From PGYT01 sp963675055 (GTDB lineage Bacteria; Bacteroidota; Ignavibacteria; Ignavibacteriales; Melioribacteraceae), in NCBI GenBank assembly GCA_963675055.2, contig CAXXJE010000002.1:186001-250000 (forward strand): DNA of 64,000 nt. The letters are read 5' to 3'. Under the pieces are notes generated by a model, which worked only from the letters and a program-made list of their open reading frames with translations, had not been told where the DNA came from and did not search any database. Positions within the stretch are counted from its first letter, which is position 1, and each line of letters starts with the position of its first letter. Both the position numbers and the translations under genes were made by a program. Of this stretch, positions 23,719 through 34,100 are shown piece after piece.

Positions 23719-26559
23719 TTAATTTGTTTTACTCACTGAAACTTCATCTCCGTGATAATTTACTATTGCATCAGGCGAGGAATTGAATTCCAATCCGCTA
23801 CCTCTATCCTGATCAATCCAAATAATTTCAAATACACGGTTATTCAGCATTCCTTCAAAACTGCCATGTCTTTTAGTTATTGTAAGAATCCCGGTTCTAT
23901 CATTATAGGTGAATGTGATATTTGAATAATTGCTGTTTTCGTAATTATAGTTGACACCTTCATCTTCATATAAATTAAAAACCGCGTCAGCACCTGTAAA
24001 GACAATTATCCTAATAGGATCAGCCGGTTTCTCCGAAGTATACTGTATAGCTGGTCCGCAAGGTATTATAGATCCGGACTTCACGAAGACGGGTATATCT
24101 TCATAGGGAGCATCAGCTTCAATGTTCTGTCCGCCTTCATAATATTTCCCGCTTTTTAATTCGTACCATCCTGTTCCCTCGGGCAAATAAACTGTTCGTG
24201 CTCGCGATTTATATTCCGTAACAGGATTAATTAACAGTGCAGGACCAAACATAAATTGATCGCCAATGTTCAAAACATTCTTATCATTGCCGAAGTCCAT
24301 AACAAGAGCGCGCATTATTGTATAATCTTTATGTGTAACAGCACCTGTAAGCGAGTAAATGTAAGGCATCAGCCTGTAACGCAACTTGTCGTATGACAGC
24401 ATTGTTTTGTATGCCGGATGATCATCGGGAGCGATGTTGAACATTTCACGATATGGGAACTGACCATGAACTCTGAACAGCGGGCAGAATGTACCGAACT
24501 GGAACCAGCGCGTATTTAGCTCACGCCATTCATCAATGTCGGCCTCGTTATCCGGTCTCTCGAATCTGGGTTCAACAGCGAAACCACCTATGTCGGTAGT
24601 CCAGTAAGGGATTCCGGACAATGAGAAATTTAATCCGGCAGGAATTTGAGTTTTAAGATCATACCATCGTGTTGCAACATCACCGCTCCAGGTAGCAGCA
24701 GAATAACGCTGCTGTCCTGCAAAAGCAGAACGGGTTAATATAAATACGCGTTTATCCGGATCTGTATTTCTCTGTCCTTCATAAACAGCTTTTGAATTCA
24801 ACAGTGAATAGGTGTTAAGATATCTGGCAAAAGTACCCAAAGCTGTCGGACTTAGGCGAAGTCTTGTTTCAGGACGCGAAAGATTCGAATGGATATCAGG
24901 TTCGGTTGCATCGAGCCACCAGGCATCGAATCCTTTACTGAATAATTTCTCGTTTATCAAATCCCAGAATAGCAAGCTTGCACCTGTACTGTAGGGATCA
25001 TAGAAAGTGGAGACATAGCCAGGACCAACCCAGTCTCTCTGACCCATTTCAACATTGCGGGTATACAGCCATCCTTTTGTATTGAACTTATCGTAGTTTT
25101 TGGTTCCCAGGTAAAACTTAGGCCAGACCGAAATCATTATCTTTGTATTCAAATCATCGTGAAGAGTTTTGACCAAACCTTGTGGATCGGGGAACCTTTC
25201 CGCATCAAAGTCATGTGAGCCCCATTTATCCTCAGTCCAGTAGAACCAATCCTGAACAATGTTATCAAGCGGAATTTTCCTTTCCCGGAATTCCTTAACG
25301 ACATCAATGAGTTCTTCCTGTGTTTTATATCTTTCACGGCACTGCCACAAGCCCATTGCCCATTTAGGCATCATTGGTGCTTTACCAGTCAGCAATCTGT
25401 AACCGGCAATAACTTCATCCTTATTATCTCCGTAAATAAAATAATAGTCTATCTGATCGGCAACCTCCGAATAAAGCGAAAGACTATTATTATAAATTTC
25501 ATCTTGAGGAGTCAGATACTTCAGACCGATATAACCACCCGTATGTACCCACTCAATTTTTATTTTATATTTTTTACCCGGCTCCATATTCAGCTTCGGC
25601 TTGTATGTCCAGGGAAGCCAGTTCTGACGCCATGAATCAGCGATCAATTTGCCATCGAGCCACATCTTCGTAAACCCGGAGCAATAAAGTCTGAACTTAT
25701 GTAAACCAGATTCATTTGCTTCAATTTCTCCGCTCCATCTAACCGCTTTCACATTTTCTTCAAAACCTTCGGGATACTCATCATTTACATCTATGAATTC
25801 ATACTCAATCCTCTTTTCAATTCTGGAGATGAACAAATCTTCAAATCCGCTATCACTGAAATACTCTGCTGTTAGTCCTCCCGGACTGCCCTCTTTATCA
25901 TAGAGCTTCAGACCTGAGATAGATCCGTAATCCCGAATATCTCCAAACTTGGTTCTTGAATTATTATCCCAGAGTATTCCGAAATTCTTGCTTGAAACTA
26001 AAAACGGAATTGCATTCACAATATTGTATTGCCAAAGGTCTACGTCGGTGTTTTTATAATTAAACACACCGTTCTGATGAGCTCCAAGTCCGTAGAATCC
26101 TTCTTCCTCAGGAGAATCGAACAACTGCTGAATATGAAATGTTTGTTCTCCCATAACTTTTGCAGGAGTTATAATTTTTCCGTCTTCCGGTTTCTCACTA
26201 AGAAGAACTTTACCTGTCTTATCGAGAAAGGTAACAGCGCCGCTGGAGGTGTCAACTCTTGTAATTACTTTTGAAGTGATAACATCAATAAAACCATTGT
26301 TCTCTTCAACTTTCCAGGAAACTTCTGGCATCTCGTTACCTGCGAGCATTAAACTGGGACGTTGCGAAAACGAATCGCCCGTAGTGGCAATGACCCGAAC
26401 GATATCATCTGAGACAATCTGTAATTTCAGCATGGATACATTTGGATTCTCAGAAGAAGTAAAGTGAAGAATAATGCCATTCCCCTCTTTTTCAAATGCA
26501 AACGATTGCAGGTTGAGTAATAAAAGTAATATGAAGTTTATTTTTGTTATATGTCTCAT
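23719..26559 (-). CDS. GH31 alpha-xylosidase-like enzyme with PA14 in the N-terminal region
   Basis: A 946-residue exported GH31 enzyme. After a signal peptide (about 1-21) the N-terminal beta-sandwich is interrupted by a PA14 domain at about 222-365 (GGLTAEYFSDSGFEDL to GYIGLKYLTP). This is the insertion place seen in Bacteroidota xyloglucan alpha-xylosidases. The barrel has the nucleophile Asp in AWWLDATEPD (about 549) and the acid/base Asp in TWSGDVATRW (about 624). The C-terminal beta-domain reads FVKSGSIIPCGPAIQYT. Alpha-xylosidase is the preferred activity. It is the last gene of the leftward group beginning with the TonB receptor, 23 bases after the propeller lipoprotein gene. Confidence 0.92.
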   Translation of the reverse strand: MRHITKINFILLLLLNLQSFAFEKEGNGIILHFTSSENPNVSMLKLQIVSDDIVRVIATTGDSFSQRPSLMLAGNEMPEVSWKVEENNGFIDVITSKVITRVDTSSGAVTFLDKTGKVLLSEKPEDGKIITPAKVMGEQTFHIQQLFDSPEEEGFYGLGAHQNGVFNYKNTDVDLWQYNIVNAIPFLVSSKNFGILWDNNSRTKFGDIRDYGSISGLKLYDKEGSPGGLTAEYFSDSGFEDLFISRIEKRIEYEFIDVNDEYPEGFEENVKAVRWSGEIEANESGLHKFRLYCSGFTKMWLDGKLIADSWRQNWLPWTYKPKLNMEPGKKYKIKIEWVHTGGYIGLKYLTPQDEIYNNSLSLYSEVADQIDYYFIYGDNKDEVIAGYRLLTGKAPMMPKWAMGLWQCRERYKTQEELIDVVKEFRERKIPLDNIVQDWFYWTEDKWGSHDFDAERFPDPQGLVKTLHDDLNTKIMISVWPKFYLGTKNYDKFNTKGWLYTRNVEMGQRDWVGPGYVSTFYDPYSTGASLLFWDLINEKLFSKGFDAWWLDATEPDIHSNLSRPETRLRLSPTALGTFARYLNTYSLLNSKAVYEGQRNTDPDKRVFILTRSAFAGQQRYSAATWSGDVATRWYDLKTQIPAGLNFSLSGIPYWTTDIGGFAVEPRFERPDNEADIDEWRELNTRWFQFGTFCPLFRVHGQFPYREMFNIAPDDHPAYKTMLSYDKLRYRLMPYIYSLTGAVTHKDYTIMRALVMDFGNDKNVLNIGDQFMFGPALLINPVTEYKSRARTVYLPEGTGWYELKSGKYYEGGQNIEADAPYEDIPVFVKSGSIIPCGPAIQYTSEKPADPIRIIVFTGADAVFNLYEDEGVNYNYENSNYSNITFTYNDRTGILTITKRHGSFEGMLNNRVFEIIWIDQDRGSGLEFNSSPDAIVNYHGDEVSVSKTN

Positions 26560-26582
26560 GTAATTTCCATTTAGTACATTTC

Positions 26583-27806
26583 TTACGATCCGGTGACGCC
26601 AACATCAACTTTATAGACCGTCCATTCAACGCCGAGATTCGTATCACCACTAATTAAATAGATATTTGTATCATTTCCCCAACTGAAAAACCTGCAATTT
26701 GGGGGTAGAATACCTTTGTATAACGACTCCATTTTTTGAGTTGAAAAATCATAGACTAGTAAAGGATCATCAGAATTTACAGATAGGAACAACCTTCCAT
26801 CGCTTGAAAAGTTCATTGCCGTTACACCAAGCATAGTCGAACCGGTTGGGGCAAATTGACCCAGGTCGAGAACAAGTTCCTTATTTCCAACAGTTCCGTT
26901 ACCAAGAATTTGGTTTCTCCAAACAGCCCATTCGGGATTTTCTGCGTCCGGTTCATCAGTAATAACAAGAAGATAAACATAGCCGTTATGAACACGGATA
27001 CCCATAATCTCATCTTGTCTGTACATTTCATCTGTATCTGTTACAGTTTGATCATTATCCGGGGCAACTATAACAAGACGGCTTCTTCTGCCACCGCAAT
27101 AGTAATAGCCCTGATCATCAAAATCACCATACTTTACTGTTCTACCTGAAGGAAGTTGAATCCATTGAGATACTTCATTTGTTTGCAGGTCGACTACGTC
27201 GATTTTTCTGTGGTTCCCGGGTAAGTACATTCTTCCATCGGGACCAATAACCGCGTCATAGGCCTGCCGTCGAACAGTATCTACTACACTTGTTACACCG
27301 TCGGGAGTGTATTTAACAATTTCTCTCGAAGAGGTTTCAATAACATATATATTGCCGTTGACATCGGCAGTAATAGTACTTAATTCGAGGTTATCCCGAA
27401 AATTACCGTATTGCTCAACTACCTGAGATACTTTATAAGGCCCAAGTTTAGCTACCACGAGTGCTGAACTTGAAACAACCTTTATTATACAACTATCAGA
27501 AGTAATATTCGGTCGGCGGACAACGATTGAAGATGAAGAACTTGAAATTATATCAGCAGTTTCATTATCAAAATAGACGCTGTTGACATCAGGATCTGTT
27601 GCAAAGTTCTGTCCGTTTATTGTAATGGTATTGACTCCAGCCGCAGCTTCATCAGCAGGAATTACTCCCGTAATAATCGGTTCCGCCGGATCGATATGAC
27701 TTTTTTCCCATTGCGTTTCAGCAACGTCAACAGTACAACCGGATGAGTAAAGAAACATCAGAACGAGTACGGATCCGGCCAAATATTTAATATTATGCGA
27801 TTTCAT
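26583..27806 (-). CDS. IPT/TIG plus NHL-like propeller outer lipoprotein
   Basis: A 407-residue lipoprotein. The signal peptide ends in a good lipobox (LYSSGC), with Cys at about residue 24. Residues about 42-125 form an IPT/TIG immunoglobulin-like domain (PIITGVIPADEAAAGVNTI). Residues about 130-407 form a beta-propeller with NHL or SMP-30-like blades (ADVNGNIYVIETSSREIVKY, then GPDGRMYLPGNHRKI). Bacteroidota IPT/TIG surface lipoproteins in polysaccharide loci bind glycans, and this one occupies the SusE/F-like slot of its operon. It has a GAGGAG ribosome site. A surface glycan-binding role is inferred; no enzymatic residues were recognised. Confidence 0.82.
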   Translation of the reverse strand: MKSHNIKYLAGSVLVLMFLYSSGCTVDVAETQWEKSHIDPAEPIITGVIPADEAAAGVNTITINGQNFATDPDVNSVYFDNETADIISSSSSSIVVRRPNITSDSCIIKVVSSSALVVAKLGPYKVSQVVEQYGNFRDNLELSTITADVNGNIYVIETSSREIVKYTPDGVTSVVDTVRRQAYDAVIGPDGRMYLPGNHRKIDVVDLQTNEVSQWIQLPSGRTVKYGDFDDQGYYYCGGRRSRLVIVAPDNDQTVTDTDEMYRQDEIMGIRVHNGYVYLLVITDEPDAENPEWAVWRNQILGNGTVGNKELVLDLGQFAPTGSTMLGVTAMNFSSDGRLFLSVNSDDPLLVYDFSTQKMESLYKGILPPNCRFFSWGNDTNIYLISGDTNLGVEWTVYKVDVGVTGS

Positions 27807-27826
27807 ATTAATAATCTCCTCATCAG

Positions 27827-28840
27827 TTATAATGAAAACCGGACGGTCATCCGTTGTACTTTATCAAAAACACCGAACGGAGTATAAGAGTAATCGAAAG
27901 CGAATCCGTATTTACTTACTCCCAGCCCAAAGCTGAAATCATTTTCATCATTACTGGATGCGTAACCGCCCCGGAGAGACAAAATTTCCATCAGCTTGTA
28001 GTCCAGTCCTATCTTAACTTCCTCGGGATGATCCCTATGGTGACTGGCATCGAGACTGAGATATAACGCCTGATCGAAAGGAACTTCACCGAATAGGTCC
28101 ATAACATTCATTGAAATACCCAGAGTGAATACCAGCGGAGCTTGTATTCCTTCTTCGACATACTGAACTTCCTTTGAAAAATTTCGTACAGACATTCCGA
28201 AGACAATGCTTTTTATACCGGTACGAAACTGTGTGCCGAAATCAAAAACAAGTGGTGAAAGCTCATTGTTGGCACTTTTGGAAGTCGTATCGACATCGCT
28301 TATCACGGGGACAATACTTTCACCCAAATCCTGTTGAACATATCTAACCTGACCGCCAATGCTAAATTTGTCGGAAATTTGTTTTGCATAACCGACGCCG
28401 ACTGCCAGTGCGGACAATTCGAATATTCCGGTATCGTCATAACCGAGTTCAGTAGCGGGATTGACGCGTGTACCGAAAAACTCTCCGTAATTAACGCTTT
28501 GAACACTAAATCCGAGAACACCAAAATGTCCTTCAAAAGGTCGTATTGCAGCTGCAATAGTATAGTGATTAATGTCGGCTATCCACTGATTAACACTTGC
28601 AGATATATCGATGAAATTTTTCATATCCGACATACCGGCTGGATTGAAAAAAAGCGCTGAAGATCCGACTTGCAGACTGGTTAAAGCCTCAGCCATCGCA
28701 GCTCCCCGCGCATCGGATACAACGCTGAGGAATTGGAAGCCGCTTTGCGCCAATTTTTGATTTTCCTGTGCTAAAAGACTATTTGATAGTAATAATCCAA
28801 CAAGCAAGGAAACGATATATGTTTTAATAAACTTTTTCAT
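27827..28840 (-). CDS. PorV/PorQ-family outer membrane beta-barrel protein
   Basis: A 337-residue protein with a signal peptide (about 1-24) and the PorV/PorQ family pattern: SDARGAAMAEALTSLQVGSS, then ALFFNPAGM, the FadL-like start of the barrel. The strands alternate to the C-terminus (RMTVRFSL, typical of beta-barrel insertion). In the T9SS, PorV shuttles cargo to the sortase, but Ignavibacteria carry many PorV-like paralogues beside TonB receptors. Its place between a large Fn3 protein and a surface lipoprotein suggests a dedicated partner of this uptake operon. It has an AAGGAG ribosome site and starts 10 bases after the previous stop. Confidence 0.85.
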   Translation of the reverse strand: MKKFIKTYIVSLLVGLLLSNSLLAQENQKLAQSGFQFLSVVSDARGAAMAEALTSLQVGSSALFFNPAGMSDMKNFIDISASVNQWIADINHYTIAAAIRPFEGHFGVLGFSVQSVNYGEFFGTRVNPATELGYDDTGIFELSALAVGVGYAKQISDKFSIGGQVRYVQQDLGESIVPVISDVDTTSKSANNELSPLVFDFGTQFRTGIKSIVFGMSVRNFSKEVQYVEEGIQAPLVFTLGISMNVMDLFGEVPFDQALYLSLDASHHRDHPEEVKIGLDYKLMEILSLRGGYASSNDENDFSFGLGVSKYGFAFDYSYTPFGVFDKVQRMTVRFSL

Positions 28841-28850
28841 TTTATTCTCC

Positions 28851-31106
28851 TTACCTGATGATTACAAATTTTCGAATTTTAGATTCACCCTTTTTGTAAA
28901 TCAGGTCACCTTGACTATACATCAATTCACCAGCGTTGACCATAACTTTCAAATCGTCATCAAGAATGTCCTGTCTTGCATATTTATCTTCATTCGCATA
29001 GGTATCTTCTATAACCTCAACATAAAGGATGTAAATACCGCTGGCTACAATCTGTCCGTATGTGGTTTTAGAATCCCACAATTCATCACCTGTTCCTTTA
29101 GTATGTTCTTTCTCCCAGATCAGATCACCGCGCTCTGTGTAAATTTTAAGTCTGCAGTAAGGCGGTAAACCGTAAAACGCAAGCCTGTCGTATTGCGATT
29201 GGTCACCGAACTGGAAACTTCGTGCTCTTATATCATATGGATTCGGGACAACCCTAATTTCGGACAGAAAATTACCTGCCGGACGCTGAAGAGTAGCTGG
29301 AATACTTGTGAGCGTATAGAATAAACTACTATAAAGCGGTTTCCCGGGCTCGACAGTATTTGTAGAACCATCATCCTTGCTCTGGATATAATAGTAATAG
29401 TCAAATCCGCGTGCTGCAGATGTATCGTCATACACATGGACAGTATTGGAAGCGCCGCATTCGAAAAGTTTCACATATTTTGTTTTATAATCCATCACAT
29501 TACCTTCCGACCTGTAAATCACATAGCCGTCAAAGTTCTGATGACTCGTCGCGTTATCTGTCCACTTAAGATTAATCTTGTCACCGCCAGAAGTAACAAC
29601 AAATTCACTCGGCGGAGGAGGAGGCTGCGGAATAGTGTAGTCGGACGCAAAATTATCCATCGCATTACGGTATGTCTGAACTATCGAATCCCTTCCGGTG
29701 AAAACCCAATCCTTCTTATACTGATTGTGGTTAGAAGTTGTTGAACCGTTGGGAAGAGTTAAAGTTGGCGTACCCGAACTGTTGTAATACTTTAACCAGT
29801 TAGCTCCGACTTCCCTTCCTTTTTCCCATGATAATCCGGAAGCACCTTCTGCGTAGACTATTCTAATAACGTCTCCGGGTTCCATCGTATAAGGTCCGAA
29901 TCCCTGTCCCTGACTCGGACCGCCGCCGCCCTGTCTATCCGGATCAGTATAATTTGTCGGATAATCATCACCCACATACTCTTCGTGCGATTTATCCGGA
30001 TGTCCTTCAGACATAAAATCATAACGTCTCTGCATAAAAACTTCATCATACTGGCTTTCCGTAGCCTGCATAATGTCGAAGTCTGAATTAATGAACCAGG
30101 TCGTTCTGGGTTGTCTTTTATCATCAGTAGTATTTGTCGGACTCGTATCCGCATGCAGTGTTACACAGCCGACATACTTTGCTGAGCCAAGGACGCCTTC
30201 ATCCGCTTCATCCGGACATCCCCAATCCTCATCATATGATACTGCCGTTCTATCAGCGTTCGGTCCATAATAAGCATAAAATCCGCGCATCTGATATAAA
30301 GCGGAGACAGGATCACTAAATTCAGGACTGTTTATATCCTTTCCGAATTCATTATAAATAGTACTTGCACCCCAGACTGAACTAAATGCACCCCATGTTG
30401 ATCCCCAGCCGTCTGACGAAACACCGGCAAGGGCATATCTTGAGATGAAGTAAAACCAAACATCTTCCAATGTTTGTTCTTTAACATCACCATTGCTGTT
30501 ATAGATGCCGGTATTCTCAAATACGTATTCATTGATAAAGTAATTATTATTGTTGGGATCGGTAAAACACATCACGCGTCTTGTAACTGATATACCCATT
30601 GATGTATTGAACTTGACAAGCACCTCCCTGTCCCAGGGCATGTTTTCATCGAGACTGTCCAGCAGGTCATAAGTATGAAGTACAGTTGCATTCTGGTCAT
30701 CCACAACAACGCTGGGATGATAAAATTTACCCACTAATTTTAGATCCTTTTCGAAGATCATATTGGGTCTTTCATCTGTTGGACGTAATCCTGAAGCGAT
30801 AACCTTTACACTTTTTAATTTACCTTCAACCGGATCATCAAAATTCTTTGCACCGATCCATAAACCTTTTCCTCTTGTCATTGTCTGGTCGGTACTATAT
30901 TGAGTAGGCCAAGAGAAGAAATTCTGGTTGCCGGTTGTTCCTTCTCCTTCAAATTCTGCTCCCAGTTCATTTATAAACGACTGTAATTCAGAAACCCGCA
31001 GCCATCTGATATTCTGGGAAAATGAAGGACTACTAATACCCAAACTCAGCAGGATAAGAATTGATAGCACAATTTGACATCTAAAATTGTATTGTATGAA
31101 TTTCAT
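28851..31106 (-). CDS. Large exported Fn3-containing protein of the TonB operon
   Basis: A 751-residue exported protein with a signal peptide (about 1-31). Residues about 35-480 are not matched to a family I can name. They are rich in aromatic and acidic residues and include repeated acidic and Gly-rich loops (DRQGGGGPSQGQGFGPYT). A proline run (PPPPP) leads into a fibronectin type III domain (about 500-600), then a tail with RVVPNPYDIRAR and VASGIYILYVEVIE that resembles a T9SS-like sorting or FlgD-like domain but lacks NPFNP. It sits directly behind the TonB receptor (18-base gap), the position SusD would occupy. A substrate-capture role is inferred; SusD-type TPR helices are not evident. 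Confidence 0.7.
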   Translation of the reverse strand: MKFIQYNFRCQIVLSILILLSLGISSPSFSQNIRWLRVSELQSFINELGAEFEGEGTTGNQNFFSWPTQYSTDQTMTRGKGLWIGAKNFDDPVEGKLKSVKVIASGLRPTDERPNMIFEKDLKLVGKFYHPSVVVDDQNATVLHTYDLLDSLDENMPWDREVLVKFNTSMGISVTRRVMCFTDPNNNNYFINEYVFENTGIYNSNGDVKEQTLEDVWFYFISRYALAGVSSDGWGSTWGAFSSVWGASTIYNEFGKDINSPEFSDPVSALYQMRGFYAYYGPNADRTAVSYDEDWGCPDEADEGVLGSAKYVGCVTLHADTSPTNTTDDKRQPRTTWFINSDFDIMQATESQYDEVFMQRRYDFMSEGHPDKSHEEYVGDDYPTNYTDPDRQGGGGPSQGQGFGPYTMEPGDVIRIVYAEGASGLSWEKGREVGANWLKYYNSSGTPTLTLPNGSTTSNHNQYKKDWVFTGRDSIVQTYRNAMDNFASDYTIPQPPPPPSEFVVTSGGDKINLKWTDNATSHQNFDGYVIYRSEGNVMDYKTKYVKLFECGASNTVHVYDDTSAARGFDYYYYIQSKDDGSTNTVEPGKPLYSSLFYTLTSIPATLQRPAGNFLSEIRVVPNPYDIRARSFQFGDQSQYDRLAFYGLPPYCRLKIYTERGDLIWEKEHTKGTGDELWDSKTTYGQIVASGIYILYVEVIEDTYANEDKYARQDILDDDLKVMVNAGELMYSQGDLIYKKGESKIRKFVIIR

Positions 31107-31124
31107 TTAAACCTCTATCCTTTT

Positions 31125-34100
31125 CTAGTCTGTTATATTAAAGGAAACACGTAACCCAAAGAATATATCACGCGGATCAAGGAACCAGTAAGTTGAAGCA
31201 TTCGGCATATCTATATAGGCTTTATCGTCAAGCACCTTTTTAAGACGCTTGCTATCAACTTCCCGCCACTGGCTGTTTGTATATTCAAAATACTTTCCAC
31301 TGTTTCCTTCATAGTATATCGCCCTGTCTTTACCTGCTTTGGTCGGGTCAATTTGAGTCTGGTAGAGCATCGGCTGATAGTCGACCCCGGGTTCACGGTA
31401 ATTGCCCACTCTATCATTTCCGGGAATGTTATCGTAAGCATCGCTTTCAGGAAAATGTAGCGACTGCATGTAAGCCTGATCCCATGTGTTCCAGAGTCTT
31501 AAAGTATTTAGAGCATTGCTTATATCAACAAATAGATCCACATTGAAACGGCCCAGATTGATGCTTTTATCAATTCTCAGAGTCGTATTGAAATAGTCAA
31601 CTGACTCAACGTTGTTCGAAACAGAAGGTAATCCTTTAGGATTCCAGGTTGTGTAGCCACCAGCCTGCCAGTCAAGAAGTATATTCATCATCCATCCTCC
31701 AAAGAAGGCATGCCCGAACACTTCAGGACCGAAATCCTCAGGAGTATAGAATGTCAGGTTTGCCCTGGCATAGGGTTGAGGTATCGGTCTGTCCTGATAA
31801 AGATTTACAGTAGCCTCATCGTATCTTTTTTGATCCGAAATATTATCATACTGTTCATCGCTGCCGAAGTGTCCGCTTGTACTCACTTGGTATGTGTAAT
31901 TAGCGAATCCGGAGAACCACCGGCCTGCAGTTTTCCTAAGGGTAACCTCAAATCCTCTTATATCTTCATAATTATTCGCTGTTGTTTTACTATATGAAAA
32001 ACCGGCAGCGGAAGAATAATAAGTTGTATAATCCTGCTGATCCAGGATATCATTGTAATACGCAGATATTTGCAAAAGGTATTGATCTGCTATTGAGAAA
32101 TCAAAGCCTAATTCATATGAGATTGTTTTAGCTAGAATCAAATTAGGATTACCATAACTTGACATTCCGCCCTGAGTTGTTCTTTCTATTCTAAAAAGAC
32201 TTTCGTATTGCGGCACCTGCTTGAAGTGACCGTAATTGAAATACAACTTGGCATTTTCAGTAATCGGATGGGCAATACCCAGCCTGGGACTCAACTGCCA
32301 CTGCCCTTTTGCATCCTTTTGTTCAAATGTTTGATCTTCACTATAGTTCGTTGAGAAGAACGAGGCATTAAACGGATCGACATTATACCATTCGCTATTT
32401 GAATTGCTGTAATCAAGCCTAAGTCCGGCATTCAGAATAAATTCATCAGTTTCCAATTTATCCTGAAGGTAGAAAGAGTATTTTATGGGAAACACCTGCT
32501 TCTGCACCCTGGTGCCGTAAGTCTCCCCACCGGTACCGGAAGCAATAGTACCATAATCAAAATCAAGATCGTTATAGTTGAACTCAAATCCCGCTTTAAC
32601 CAGATTGTAGAAATTAACCTGACTGGTGATATCACCTTTCAATGTGGTTGAGTTCACAACAGAAAAGTCTCTTGCTCTTGCAACATGCTGCGCGTTAACT
32701 AATATAATTCCATCACTATCATAAGGCCAGTAACCTATTGGATTAGAATCTTGGTAGAAGCCGGGTATAATCTCATATTTTTTTGATGTATCTCGTTTCG
32801 CTGAAGGACGCACATCATATTCGACCCTGAAGTTCTCAATAGACAATTCGTAAAATGTTTTATCACTAATTGTATGAGTAAACTTAGCCGACAACGAACT
32901 ATGCCCGATATCAGCCAATGCAAAATTGAAATCAGAGAACATACCCATCAGATCGGCTGTAGTTGCAACACTACTGGAAACATCGGCAATTTCATTAGTC
33001 CAATGGGGGTAGTAATAGCTCCCCGTACCCGTGGCGTCCCAGTTATGACGAATTGTAAACTGTTCCCCGAACAGAGCGGACAACCGCAGCCTCATATCCT
33101 TATTTATATCTGAGTTAAGCTGTAACGTCCAGTCATAATCCTTGTAATCAGGTCGAGTAAGAGGAAACAACAGCATATCTCGCGAACTTCGGTATGAAGT
33201 ATAAAACCTTAGATTTCCAAGCATATCGCCAACAACAGGAACAGGACCGCCGAATCCGGCATCGATATCATAGTCAGGTTCGTCGTTTGCAAGTTTCTTC
33301 CTGGTCTCATACATGAATACTCGTTGAGCGCCAAGCGGGGTTAAGTCATTATCAGGATTGTTATCAGAATTCAATATTCTCGATACTTCATTCCAGCCCA
33401 TAAATTCGGGATGCTGAGCACGTGTAAACTCATCCCAGGCGCCGTTGTTTGTGCCGGTCCACGCTACGTCATCATCATAGAAGGGTCTTAAAACATATGA
33501 TCGCGGATCGGCGATATCATAAACTCCGTCGACCTTAGCATACTTGCGAGCCGGAGGGCTGTAACGCATCTGGAAGCGTCCGGAATATTTCTTTTTGTCC
33601 CCTTCTCTTGTAACAACATTTATAATACCGGAACGAACTTGTCCGTATTCAGCATTGAAGCCACCTCTTTCAACCGAGATTTCTTTAATTGAACTAAGTG
33701 CGATATTCGTAATCGGTTGATTGTTACGTGGATCGCGAAGCGTGACGCCATTCATCATAAACATAATTTTATCACCGCCGCCGCCGCGTATATTCAATCC
33801 TTGTATACCAGCCTGTAAACCGACAACGCCGGCAACACTAGTTACCGGAAGTTCCTCAATTTCTTCACCTGAAACTGCTACAACACTCGTAGCCACATCG
33901 GGTTTAATAATTTTTCTTTCGGCAACAACAACAGCCTCACCTACTTCTATCGATTCCATTTCAAGTTCAATATCGATGCGTGTTGTTTGGTCGATAAAGA
34001 CACGAACATCATTAACTGTGACTCTACGATAGCCGATATAGGAAACCTGAACCTTGTAAGTACCCGGAGATACATGCAGGATAGTATAAAGTCCGTCGAA

